From: Paulinella micropora
Taxonomy: Eukaryota; Cercozoa; Imbricatea; Euglyphida; Paulinellidae
Reading direction: 5' to 3'
Length of the DNA: 64,000 bases
Assembly: GCA_019918135.1 (NCBI GenBank)
Contig: WBZZ01006266.1
Span: forward strand, 1-64,000
Below are positions 38,585 to 48,409 of this stretch, one piece after another. Within the stretch, counting starts at the first letter, position 1. Every line of letters begins with the position of its first letter. Both the position numbers and the translations under genes were made by a program. A model generated the notes under the pieces. The model searched no databases. It was not told where the DNA came from and worked only from the letters and a program-made list of their open reading frames with translations.

Positions 38585-39610
38585 ATGATAGTCAACTGTG
38601 ACAGGAGCTGTTCGCGTGAATTTTATCTTGTTATGTTCAGCGTTTCATTGCTTTTACCCTGCGGTCTTCTTGTGTTACTTATATTCATTGTGATCTGTCT
38701 TGCCGACAAAGAGACGTGCCAGCGCAACGCGCATGTGCTAGGGGTGGGCATACCGCTCTGGCTGAGCTGTCTGTATTGCTTCCTGTTGACACTATACGAA
38801 CAAGACAAGCGGAGATGTAACTGTGTGTACAATCACGGCTGCTGTCCCGAAGTGCAGATCAATTGCTGCACGCCCGCTGGCGTCTGTTTGCTAGAGATCT
38901 GCAAACTGATCCTATTCTCGACGGCGCTGGGGTGAGGTCTTATCCTGGGCCTTAAAGAGCAGCCGGCACGCTGTTGGATCCCCCTGGCGTCGCTGGTGCT
39001 GGCTAGGGTGCCAGTGTCGGCGTTGGCGCTGAACCTGTGGAACCTCTTGGTGTTTTGCGCGGTGCGCTGCCACACGGTCAGGTGGCTGCAGGCCAGGCAC
39101 CGAGAGATTCCGAAGACGCTGGAATACGATGTGACGACGCACGTGACCCCGCCCGCGCCACTAGCGTTCACCTACCTGTACGCGCTGGCGTGGTTCGTGC
39201 ATTTGGCGCTGCTCGAGCTGGCCTTCTGGGACGAGGCGTTCCGCGCGACCTGGCTGCTGGCGTACACGCTGTCGTTTGCGTGTTGGTGCGCGCGCGAGGT
39301 CTGGTGGGACAAAGGCTGGCATGTGGCGGTGCGCGCGGGGGCCGCCTGCCTGGCGTGTCCGGCGTTAGTGGCGCTGACCGTCTGCACCTACATCTGGCCT
39401 TGGGGCAGGAACGCGGGGCTGAACCTCGTGCTCGTGGGCTCCCACTTGACGTTGTTGCTGCTGTTGGCGCTCGCCTGCCTCAGGACCGTCGCCCGGCCCA
39501 TCTACACGCGGAACGAGCTAGACCGGGTTATGCCAGTGCAGGTGATATCGAGCATCATGGCTGACTACCTGCAACACCCAACTAGCGAAACAGCAGAGGG
39601 CCCGCTCTGA
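38585..39610 (+). CDS. Multi-pass membrane protein interrupted by one in-frame TGA
   Basis: ATG 38585 (MIVNCDRSCSREFYLVMF). Hydrophobic segments: LVMFSVSLLLPCGLLVLLI, then IPLWLSCLYCFLLTLY, then a cysteine-rich loop (CNCVYNHGCCPEVQINCC), and LEICKLILFSTALG. The TGA at 38933-38935 ends the first frame, but the same frame continues with GLILGLKEQPARCWIPLASL and further membrane segments (ALNLWNLLVFCAV; FTYLYALAWFVHLALLEL; AACLACPALVALTVCTYIW; LVGSHLTLLLLLALACL), ending at 39608-39610. About 7-8 membrane spans in ~340 codons if the TGA is read through or recent. Likely an integral membrane protein of virion or host endomembranes. Family unknown. Confidence 0.65.
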
Positions 39611-39619
39611 TATTAGACT

Positions 39620-42600
39620 CTCTGGCGGGGCTAGATTTTTATTGACAACATTAAAAACTGTTTTTTTCTTGCGCACCCTGTGCCCAAACTCGTTTGGACT
39701 GATGTCAGCACGAACATGATTCCAAACCCCTGAGACTGTCGAAATTTAATTCAGCGTAGATTGTACTTTTTCAGCGCGCCCCTCCACCCTTCCCTCTCCT
39801 TGCTGCCTTCCTTCTCACCGCTGCTCCTTCTTTTCAGACGGGCGCACAAAGGAGGAGGGGTCTGCTTTCTCAGACAGGTGCATGGATTGGGGGGGGGGGG
39901 GCGCCCCTGCATGTGCTCAGTGGTATTTTCCTAGTTTTTTTTTCGGTTCTGCCCCCTGTTCTTTGAGCCCCCGGGCTCAGGGGGGGCGCAAGTGGAGGGA
40001 CGGGGGGCGGGCGCCCCCCCCGTCCCTCTCTCTCTGCTGCCTCTCCATCTTTCCTCCGCCTTCCCTCTGTCTTCCCCCTCCCTCTCTCCTCCCCGTCCCC
40101 TCTGTCTTGCCCCTTCCTTCTTCCTACCCCCGTCCATTTGCTAGCCTCGGGTGCCTAAGACTGTCGAAATTTAATTCAGCGTAGATTGTACTTTTTCAGC
40201 GCGCCCCTGCCCTTCCCTCTCCTTGCCGCCTTCCCTCTCACCGCTGCTCCTTCTTCTCAGATGGGCACACGAGGGGGGGGGGGGGTGTGCTGCTCGTTCT
40301 CAGACAGGTGCATGGGTCGGGGGGGTGGGGGCATAAAACCCTCCCCTGCCCACTCTCTCCTCCCCCTTCCCTCTACCTTCCCTTTTTTTTCTTTCTCTTC
40401 CCCCTTCCCTCTATTCTCTCTCTGTCCATTTGTTAGCCCCTGGATGCCAAGCCTAAGACGGTCGAAATTTAATTAGAAAAAATATGTACTTTTTTAGCGC
40501 GCCCCTTCCTCCTCCCTTCTCCTTGCCGCCTTCCCTCTCCCCGCTGCTCCTTCTTCTCAGACAGGTGCATGGGTTGGGGGGCATGAAAATCCTCCTCCGC
40601 TCCTCTCTCTCTCCTAGTAGTTCTCGGACGGGAATTTAGCTCATTCCGTCTTCCTCTCACCCCCCTCCCTCTTCCCCCCTCCCCCTGCTCCTTGAGCCCC
40701 CTGGGCGCAGGGGACGGAAAGGTGGAAGAAAGGATTTTGGCATGCAGGGGGGGGGGTGCCAAGGGTGGGGCGGCGCCCCCCCCCCCCCCCTGCAGATGCG
40801 GCTCAGTGGTATCTTTTTTGTTTTTTTTCGATTTCGCTCCCTGTTCTTCGAGCCCCCCGGGCTCAGGGGGCTCAGGTGAAAGGAAGAAAGGGGGGGGCGC
40901 CCCCCCCCCTTTCCTCTCTCTCTTCCGCCTCTCCATCTCTCCTCCGCCTTCCCTCTGTCTCCCCCCCCTCACTCTCTCCCCCCGTTCCCTCTGTCTTGCC
41001 CCCCTCCTTCTATCCTACCCCCGTCCATTTGCTAGCCCTCGGGTGCCTAAGCCGAAGACTGTCGAAATTTAATTCAGCGTAGATTGTACTTTTTCAGCGC
41101 GCCCCTCCCCCTCCCTTGCCCCACTCTCCCCTAGTAGTTCTCGGACGGGGATCTGGCTCATCCCGTCTTCCCCCCCCTCCCCTCCCCCTTCCCTTTTTCT
41201 TCTCCCTTCCCTCTCACTTTCCCCTTTCCTCTATCTTCCTCCCTCCCTCTCTCCTCCCCCTTCCCTTTGCCTTCCCCCCTCCCTCTATCCTCTCTTCGTC
41301 CATTTGCTAGCCCCCTGGGTGCTAAGTCTAAGACTGTCGAAATTTAATTCAGTGTAGATTGTACTTTTGCAGCGCGCCCCTTCCCCCACACTTCTCCCCT
41401 TTGCTCCTTCTTCTCGGGTAGGCACACAAGAAAGGAGAGGCGTGCTCGTTCTCAGACAGGTGCATGGGTCGGGGGGGGGGGGGGGGTTGGGGCATAAAAC
41501 CCTCCCCTGCCCACTCTCTCCTAGTAGTTCTCGGAAGGGGATTTGGCTCATCCCGTCTTCCCCCTTCCCTCTCTCTTCCGCCTCTCCATCTCCCCTCCGC
41601 CTTCCCTCTGTCTTCCCCCTCCCTTCCTCCCGTTCCCTCTGTTTTTTTTCTTCTATCCTACCACCGTCCATGCTAGCCGTCTGGTGCCAAAGCCTAAGAC
41701 TGTCGAAATTTAATATAAAAAAGTACTTTTTCAGCGCGCCCCTCCACCCTTCCCTCTCCTTGCTGCCTTCCCTCTCACCGCTGCTCCTTCTTCTCAGACG
41801 GGTGCATAGATGGGGGGGCATGAAAACCCTCCCCCGCTCCTCTCTCTCTCTCCTAGTAGTTCTCGGACGGGGGTTTAGCTCATTCCGTCTTCCTCTCCCC
41901 CCCCCCCCCCCCCCCCTCCCCCTTCCCTTTCTCCTCCCCCTTCCCTCTACCTTCCCCCCTCTATCCTCTCTCTGCCCATTTGCTAGCCCCCGGATGCCAA
42001 GCCTAAGACGGTCGAAATTTAATTCAGCGTAGATTGTACTTTTCCAGCGCGCCCCTGCCCTTGCCTCTCCTTGCCGCCTTCCCTTTCAGCGCTACTCCTT
42101 CTCAGACGGGCGCACAAAGGAGGGGCAGGGAGGGGTGTGCTGCTCGTTCTCAGACAAGTGCATGGGTGGGGGGGCATGAAACCCTCCCCTGCCCCTCTCT
42201 CCTAGTAGTTCTCGGACGGGGATCTGGCTCATCCCGTCCTTCCACCCCCCCCTCCCCTTCCCTTCCCTTTGTCTTCTCCCTTCCCTCTCTTTTTCCCCTT
42301 TCCTCTATCTTCCCCCCTCCCTCTCTCCTCCCCCTTCCCTTTGCCTTCCCCCCCTCCCTCTATCCTCTCTTCGTCCATTTGCTAGCCCCCCGGGTGCTAA
42401 GTCTAAGATTGTCGAAATTTAATTCAGCGTAGATTGTACTTTTGCAGCGCGCCCCTTCCCTCACACTTCTCCCCTTTGCTCCTTCTTCTCGGGTAGGCAC
42501 ACAAGAAAGGAGAGACGTGCTCGTTCTCAGACAGGTGCATGGGTCGGGGGGGGGGGGGGGTGTGGCATAAACCCTCCCCTGCCCACTCTCTCCTAGTTCT

Positions 42601-43042
42601 CGGACGTGGATTTGGCTCATCCCGTCTCCCCCCCCCCCCATTCCCTCTCTCTTCCGCCTCTCCATCTCCCCTCCGCCTTCTCTCTGTCTTCCCTCGCTCC
42701 TCCCGTTCCCTCTGTTTTTTTTTCTTCTTCTATCCTACCCCCGTCCAATTGCTAGCCCCCTCGGGTGCCAAAGCCTAAGACTGTCGAAATTTAATTCAGC
42801 GTAGATTGTGCTTTTTCAGCGCGCCCCTTCCCTCTCCTTGCCGCCTTCCCTCTCACCGCTGCTCCTTCTTCTCAGATGGGCGCACGAGAGGAGTGGGGGG
42901 GGGTGTGCTGCTCGTTCTCAGACAGGTGCATGGATTGGGGGGGGGCATGAAACCCTCTCCCGCCCCTCTCTCTCCTAGTAGTTCTCGGACGGGGATTTGG
43001 CTCATCCCGTCTTCCCCCTTCCCTCTCTCTCTTCCGCCTCTC
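39620..43042 (+). repeat. Tandem array of 0.3-0.6 kb units (GTCGAAATTTAATTCAGCG type)
   Basis: The unit start AAGACTGTCGAAATTTAATT recurs at about 39734, 40159, 40457, 41057, 41332, 41698, 42007, 42407 and 42779. Each is followed by GCGTAGATTGTACTTTTTC and AGCGCGCCCC, then pyrimidine-rich blocks, TTCTCAGACAGGTGCATGG before a G tract, TAGTAGTTCTCGGACGGGG and GTCCATTTGCTAGCC. Spacing differs by insertion or loss of sub-blocks. Frames across it encode Pro/Ser/Leu low complexity and are not genes. Confidence 0.85.
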
Positions 43043-43221
43043 CGTTCGAGCGCGCTATGTTCGAGAAGAACGGCAAGATCTTCATTTTTGAGACGATGGA
43101 CAAGGCTTCGCAGCGCGGATCGATGTACTGGCGCTTTGTGTCGGGGCAGCTGCCAGAAGTGGGAGATTCTTACTTTCAAATTTCACACGATCGCCTTCTG
43201 GCAGGCGTAAAAAGTGGTTAA
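43043..43221 (+). pseudogene. C-terminal gene stub joined to the tandem array
   Basis: From about 43043 a natural frame (ERAMFEKNGKIFIFETMDKA; MYWRFVSGQLPEVGDSYF) ends with TAA at 43219-43221. Upstream the frame dissolves into the array. An ATG at 43060 could start a 53-aa product, but a truncated gene is more likely. No family recognised. Confidence 0.5.
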
Positions 43222-43429
43222 ATTTTGCTTGGTGCTTTTTGTATAACATTAAAAGATTGCTTGTGACAACACGATTTTTTTTAAGGATTCTGCAGCAGCA
43301 GAATATTGCATACAAGGATAAAGCAGTTCATTCTAATTGAAGTAAAAGCACTACTACAGACGATTTTGTTAATGAAACCCACCGGATTGGCAACAGCTTA
43401 GCTCATTGAAAAGGTCCGAGCATAAAGCG
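43222..43429. other. AT-richer intergenic stretch before the tRNA
   Basis: No repeats or homopolymers and no convincing frame. Ordinary sequence around the tRNA, unlike the flanking array. Confidence 0.5.
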
Positions 43430-43503
43430 GCGCCCTTAACTCAGCTTGGCAGAGTGATTGTCTTTTAAACAGTTGGTCACGGGTTCGACCCCCGTGTTGG
43501 TGC
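43430..43503 (+). tRNA. tRNA-Lys (UUU)
   Basis: Cloverleaf by eye: acceptor GCGCCCT, T8 A9, D stem ACTC/GAGT with a GG-containing loop, anticodon stem ATTGT/ACAGT around loop CTTTTAA (anticodon TTT), variable TGGTC, T stem ACGGG/CCCGT with loop TTCGACC. The acceptor pairs well for its first five positions, but the two inner pairs (near positions 6-7) are mismatched. TCCA follows at 43505-43508, so CCA may be encoded. No intron. It may be slightly degenerate. Confidence 0.85.
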
Positions 43504-43508
43504 TTCCA

Positions 43509-44460
43509 GGAACACAGACAGTTGCTCGATCTTTTTATTTTTAACAGTTATTTATTCCTTTTTTTCGGCCCCCTTCCTAGCCGAACTAGCCGAGCGAACG
43601 TCGGGAGGGGGGGTGTGGCAAGGGCGGGGCGGCGCTCCCCCCCCCCTGCAGATTCGGCTCAGTGGTATCTTCTTAGTTTTTTTTCGGTTCCGCTCCCTGT
43701 TCTTTGAGCCCCCCGGGCTCAGGGGGCTCAGGTGAAGGAAAGAAAGGGGGGGGGGGGGCGCCCCCCCCCTCCCTCTCTCTTCCGCCTCTCCATCTCTCAT
43801 CCGCCTTCCCTCTGTCTCCCCCCTCCCTCTCACCGCTACTCCTTCTTCTCAGACGGGCGCACAAAGGAGGGGGGCGGGGTGTGCTGCTCGTTCTCAGACA
43901 GGTGCCTGGATTGGGGCATGAAACCCTCCCCCGCCCCTCTCTCCTAGTAGTCCTCGGACGGAGATTGGAATCATCCCGTCTTCCCCCCCCCCCCTCCCCC
44001 TTCTTTTTTTTCTTCTCCCTTCCCTCTCACTTTCCCCTTTCCTCTATCTTCCCCCCTCCCTCTCTCCTCCCCCTTCCCTTCGCCTTCCCCCCTCCCTCTA
44101 TCATCCCTTCGTCCATTTGCTAGCCCCCCCGGGTGCTAAGTCTAAGACTGTCGAAATTTAATACAAAAAAATTGTACTTTTGCAGCGCGCGCCCCTTCCC
44201 CCACACTTCTCCCCGCTGCTCCTTCTTCTCAGGTAGGCACACAAGAAAGGAGAGGCGTGCTTATTCTCAGACAGGTGCATGGGTCGGGGGGTGGAGGCAT
44301 AAAACCCTCCCCTGCCCACTCTCTCCTAGTAGTTCTCGGACGGGGATTTGGCTCATCCCGTCTTCCCCTCCCTCTTTCCTCCCCGTTCGCCTTGTCTTCC
44401 CCCTTCCTTATCCTATCCCCGTCCATTTGTTAGCCCTCGGGTGCCAAAGCCTAAGACTGT
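43509..44460 (+). repeat. Continuation of the tandem array with a GAGCCCCC hairpin
   Basis: Resumes at about 43570 with the hairpin unit (GAGCCCCCCGGGCTC near 43707), then array blocks. The unit start occurs at 44145 and a truncated one at 44452. The tRNA and the gene stub thus sit inside the array. Confidence 0.75.
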
Positions 44461-44480
44461 CGACGACTTTGTCAAAACTT

Positions 44481-44650
44481 TTAATTAAAATTACGTGTGT
44501 AGTAGATTTCGAACCACAACGCCTGGTGCATGACCGCGGCCAAAGACGCGACTTCCGCGCAAAGGTTGTACATCGCGCCGACCGCCAGCAAAAACCAACT
44601 CGGGTACCGCCTTTTTCGACTACAAACCCCGTCTAAGTCAGCCGCTTGGA
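44481..44650 (-). pseudogene. Possible C-terminal gene scrap
   Basis: A minus-strand frame with a natural tail (GAMYNLCAEVASLAAVMHQA, then LWFEIYYT) ending at 44481. It includes the stretch duplicated at 3185-3212. Upstream it overlaps a Ser/Asp-rich region where the strand is unclear. Confidence 0.3.
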
Positions 44651-44728
44651 GGGGATGCGCCTTACTTCCTGCTGCCAGGTTGATGATGATGACGACGGGG
44701 ATGATGACAAACTGCTGTCTTCTTCCCA

Positions 44729-45058
44729 ATGGCCGACAACGCAACCTTCGTACACTTGCCCCCGGGCGCGGCTCGATATGGCAAAATTCGTAAAAGGCGC
44801 TGCGCACGCCGCGCCGCTGCAGCCGCAACCGTTAGGCTTTGTGTACAACGGGAAAGGTTGACTGAAGCTGATGTGCGTGCCCAGAGCTTAGACACGGGGC
44901 GGCGCCAGGAACTTCGGATTGACCTGACTTGTGACAGGCATGGGGCCGACGGCTGGTTGCGGCTGGAACCGAGTCGCGAGCCTGTGGGTGTGCTGCGCGG
45001 TAGCGCCTTTGTGCTGGGCGCCGGGTACTTCGAGCTCGCTCTGCCGAGCACGGCGCGA
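44729..45058 (+). pseudogene. HGADGWLRL-family protein, truncated at a G12 tract
   Basis: ATG 44729 (MADNATFVHLPPGAARYG) continues through an Arg/Ala-rich stretch to ELRIDLTCDRHGADGWLRLE and LGAGYFELALPST, then hits the G tract at 45061-45074 and array-type sequence. The HGADG(W/F)LxL core is shared with 33309-33806. C-terminus lost. Function unknown. Confidence 0.55.
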
Positions 45059-45237
45059 TTTGGGGGGGGGGGGGGACATGAAACTCTCCCCCTTCCCTCT
45101 CCTTCCCGCCTTCCCTCTCCTCGTTGCTCCCTCTTCTCAGACAGGCGCACCAGAGGGGTAGGAGTGTGCTGCTCGTTCGCAGACAAGTGCATCCCCTTTT
45201 CTCACGGCACTTGTTTAGTAATAGAGAGATTGTATTA
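45059..45237. repeat. Array scrap upstream of the hydrolase
   Basis: G tract, TCTCAGACAGGCGCACCAGA and GCAGACAAGTGCATC blocks of the tandem array, then about 40 bp of ordinary leader before the ATG. Confidence 0.6.
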
Positions 45238-46389
45238 ATGCGCTCAGCCCTGGCCTGTGCCCGGTTTTACATTGTGCTTTTTCTGTCCGGACTTGTGTCC
45301 TCAGTCATTTTTTTGTTATTCACGATCGCGACAAGCGCTCTTTTTGTTGGGCATCGATGTGCGCAGAGCTCGAAGGAGAAGTCCCCCGCGTCCCTCCTCC
45401 TTCCTAGCCGCGCCAACGGGCTGGACGAGGCGGAGTCTGAGATATTGCGCGTGTTTCAGAACCTGCACCAGGATGTTGCTATTACAAGAAGCATCACAGA
45501 TCTTCCGATGCCGGCCAAGGGCTTTGCAGTTAGTCTGCACTCTTTAAAGGCGCGCCTTACAGCCCCCCTTGGAGGCATGCCCTCCCCCCTTGGCAGGAAC
45601 CTGGTGGTTGTGCACGGAGTCTCGAGTGGCGCCTTGTTTTATCTGCACACGCTGCGTTTTCTGCTCGAGTCATACGAAGAAGTCCATTTGCTCAATTTGC
45701 CGGGGTTCGGACGCCTGCCCACGCCCGCTTGCATACTACAGACCAAGGGAGACAGTGCCACCGACTTGTTAGCGGAGATCGTTGAGTCGTACATTGTGCA
45801 AATGAGTCTTGAGAGACCAGACGTCTTGGGGCATTCGTTTGGAGGCCACCGGGGGGCATGCCCCCCGCGCCCCCCCTCCTTTTCCTTTCTTCCAGCCCGC
45901 GTAAGCGGGCTGGGTGACTCTTTTGTCGGCAGCAACATAGCCGTGAGCTGGTGGGAAGGACACGCCCGCTGGACTTCGCCCTCTCTTCCGAAGCTTTTGG
46001 GAGCATCTGTGCCTATGGCACTAATCTACGGAGAGCACGACCCTATCATGCCCTGCCAACAGGGCGAAAACTTTTCCTCTCTGTCGGGCAGCACGGTGCC
46101 GTGCGTCATTGTGAAACAAAGCGGACATTCGCCGCAGTGCGAGAAGCCGGCCCAGTTTGGCGCAGCTTTGGCCCTAGCCAGCAGTCTTGCCGGCGCGCCA
46201 ACCTCTGCCGGCGGCGAATCGATAGCTAAGACCAAGGGCGTTGTTCTGCAAAAACATCTAGACAACACACAATATTTTACGACACTTTCGCTCACTACTT
46301 CGGAGTCTCTAATTCTTGCTATGTACGAATCGCTGATTCGAGCCTGTGGTCTCCCCCACGAGCTTAGCCAGCCAGCACGCGCGAGCTAA
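45238..46389 (+). CDS. Alpha/beta hydrolase with N-terminal membrane segment and a palindromic insert
   Basis: 383 aa from ATG 45238. Residues 10-37 are hydrophobic (FYIVLFLSGLVSSVIFLLF), a signal anchor or signal peptide. The fold signature is present: VVVHGVSSG (oxyanion region, ~123-131), nucleophile Ser200 in GHSFGG, acid Asp268 in YGEHDPIMP, and His297 in KQSGHSPQ. Spacing from Ser to Asp is short (68 residues, of which ~20 come from an in-frame palindromic element at 45850-45912 directly after GHSFGGH), so the usual cap/helical region seems mostly missing. The enzyme would be a lipase/esterase or acyltransferase-like hydrolase on a membrane. With the cap lost and the insert beside the nucleophile, activity is doubtful, although the reading frame is intact. 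Confidence 0.8.
   Translation: MRSALACARFYIVLFLSGLVSSVIFLLFTIATSALFVGHRCAQSSKEKSPASLLLPSRANGLDEAESEILRVFQNLHQDVAITRSITDLPMPAKGFAVSLHSLKARLTAPLGGMPSPLGRNLVVVHGVSSGALFYLHTLRFLLESYEEVHLLNLPGFGRLPTPACILQTKGDSATDLLAEIVESYIVQMSLERPDVLGHSFGGHRGACPPRPPSFSFLPARVSGLGDSFVGSNIAVSWWEGHARWTSPSLPKLLGASVPMALIYGEHDPIMPCQQGENFSSLSGSTVPCVIVKQSGHSPQCEKPAQFGAALALASSLAGAPTSAGGESIAKTKGVVLQKHLDNTQYFTTLSLTTSESLILAMYESLIRACGLPHELSQPARAS
45850..45915 (+). repeat. Palindromic element (PE) inside the hydrolase gene
   Basis: GGGGGGCATGCCCCCC hairpin, pyrimidine-rich spacer, then CCAGCCCGCGTAAGCGGGCT with GG closing the second hairpin. In frame; it adds a Pro/Arg/Ser-rich segment (RGACPPRPPSFSFLPARVS). Confidence 0.85.
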
Positions 46390-47072
46390 GGCTAAGACAG
46401 AGCTAAAATCTTAATAACAGTTATTGGGCAGCTGCAGGCCAGAATTGGTGGCCCGGCGGTTTTGGCCCGCCCTTTAATCCTCCCCTGCCCTTTTTTCTCT
46501 TAGTTTTCAGTGCCGAAGATTAAAACTTTGTCAAGGATTTCTTTTTATTAACTTTTTTTACACCGTCGAAGCGCGCCCCTCCCCCACCTCTTTTCATATT
46601 TTTCTGACCTTGCGCACGGTGGTCGAGCCACGGCACGTACAGGACGCCGTCGGGGTAGTGAGGCCTTTGTCCTCGTGGCACATTGACCACCGCCCATCCA
46701 TCCATCCTCCGCAGGGTCGTGCTGGAGCACGGTGATCTGCTCCTAGTTTTCAGTGCCCCCAAATGTAAGACCGTCGAGTGGGCCGGATGCTGCGGCAGCC
46801 TGAGGGTGCCGTTGCAAGTGTCAAGTGTAAGACTTTGTCGAGTTTTAATTTAGCGTGGACTTTTCTTGCACCGGCGAAGCGCCCCACTCCCTGTTCTCAG
46901 ACGGGGAACTAAGACAATTTGTGCTCTCCCTCCCCCCCCCCCCCCCCCCCCCCCTCCCCTGCCTCTTCTTCTCTCCCCTCTACTCCTTCCCACCCCCTCA
47001 CCAGCACCGTCTGACAGCCTGGGCAGCGAGGGGTATAGCCAGCGCGCGCGCCCCTGCCTCCAGCTCAGGGCT
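46390..47072. repeat. CTTTTCATATTT element and intergenic units
   Basis: Element at 46583-46740 with arms CTTGCGCACGGTGG and GCTGGAGCACGGTG. Intergenic units at 46500-46580 and 46810-46880. Long C tract near 46931-46955. Confidence 0.65.
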
Positions 47073-47275
47073 ATGTTGCTGGTGATCAGCAAGCCGCCCG
47101 CCGAGCACGGGCGGCTCTCAGCACCTCGAGCCCAAACCAGACGTGGACGGAGCAGCCGAGCTGTTCAAGCCAGACATAGCCCAGTACGTGCCCTGCTGGC
47201 CAAGCAGAGGCCGTGTCGTCATAGCCCAGGAACTAGCAGCGGCGCCCGACATTTTTCATGCAACGCATCCACTAA
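47073..47275 (+). pseudogene. Gene scrap of unknown family
   Basis: ATG 47073 opens MLLVISKPPAEHGRLS. About 50 bp on, coding shifts to another frame (AAELFKPDIAQYVPCWPSRG; VVIAQELAAAPDIFHATHP) that dissolves into repeats at about 47275. Both pieces have natural composition. Confidence 0.4.
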
Positions 47276-48409
47276 CCCACCCCGCCCCTCCCCTTTCCTC
47301 TCCCTCTCTCTCAGTTTTCAGTGACAAGTGTACGACTTTGTCGAGTTTTATTTCAGCGTAAATTCTCTCCATCTCCTATTCGCAGTGTCAAGTGTAAGAC
47401 TTTGTCAGGGATTTCTTTTTAATTATTTCTTTTTTGTACGTTCTTAGCGCGCAAACAAGGGATGAGGAGAGGGGGGGGGGATAGCAGGGGACAAGGGGAA
47501 CAGATGGACGAGAGGGGGGACGGGGGGAAAGCACGCCCCTCCCCCTTCTTCCCCCCTTCCTCTTCCTCCCTCCCTCTCCCTTTATTCCCCCCGTCTGTTC
47601 CCTTTGTTGTCAGGCAAGAATTTATTTTTCCTCTTTTCATATTTTTCTGACCTTGCGCACGGTGGCCGACCCATGGCACGGGAGGACGCCGTCGGGGTAG
47701 TGAGGCTTTTGTTTTTCTGGCACATTGACACTGCCCATTCATCCGCCGCAGGGTGGTGCTGGAGCACGGTGCTTTGCTCCTAGTTTTCAGTGCCTAAGTG
47801 TAAGACCGTCGAGCTTTAATTCATCGTATTCTTTTTCGCACTCTCTTGGCGCCCCCCTCCTTCCCCCTCCCCTTTACATTTGTCTTGTGCCTCCCCTCCC
47901 TCTACCCCTGAGCCCGGGGCTCAAAGAGCAGGGGGCAGATTTGCAACAAAAACTAAGCAAATTCCACTGAGCCCATGGCGGGGCATTTCCCTCCCCCTCT
48001 GTATTCTCAAATCTTTTCTGCTGCCCTCACCCACCTCTTTTCATATTTTTCTGACCTTGCGCACGGTGATCTGCTCCTAGTTTTCATTGCCCCCAAATGT
48101 AAGACCGTCGAGTGGGCCGGATGCTGCGGCAGCCTGAGGGTGCCTTTGCAAGTGTCAAGTGTAAGACTTTGTCGAGTTTTAATTTAGCGTGGACTTTTCT
48201 TGCACCGGCGAAGCGCCCCACTCCCCCTGTTCCTTCCTTTTCCTTCTCCCTCTCTTGCTCTCAGTGCCAAGATTAAAACCTTGTCAGGGATCTTTTTTCG
48301 CGTGATTTTTGTATATTCTTAGCGCGCCCCTACCCTCTCCCTTCCCACCCCCTGAGCCCGGGGGGCTCAAAGAGCAAGGAGCAGAATTGCAACAAAACTA
48401 AGTTGATTC
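47276..48409. repeat. Intergenic units and CTTTTCATATTT elements
   Basis: Units at 47310-47365, 47385-47455, 47785-47850, 48090-48215 and 48265-48330. Element at 47630-47775. GAGCCCGGGGCTC hairpins near 47909-47922 and 48353-48370. A block from 48060 to 48225 nearly repeats 46735-46890, 52755-52900, 53635-53780 and 54890-55000. No gene seen. Confidence 0.7.

Noticed and set aside
39037..39564. 175-codon alternative frame in the membrane protein gene
   Set aside because: Arg/Gly/Ala-rich shadow; the other frame has a clear membrane-segment pattern.
40186..42778. Many Pro/Ser/Leu-rich ORFs of 70-220 codons
   Set aside because: They are readings of the tandem array and recur in each unit in shifting frames.
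39734..44460. CRISPR array
   Set aside because: Units are 0.3-0.6 kb with no short repeat/spacer alternation; no other CRISPR-like array seen in the window.
45850..45915. The hydrolase insert as a spliceosomal intron
   Set aside because: It has a pyrimidine tract and CAG, but the only GTAAG lies after that AG, its length keeps the frame, and the same unit occurs outside coding sequence.
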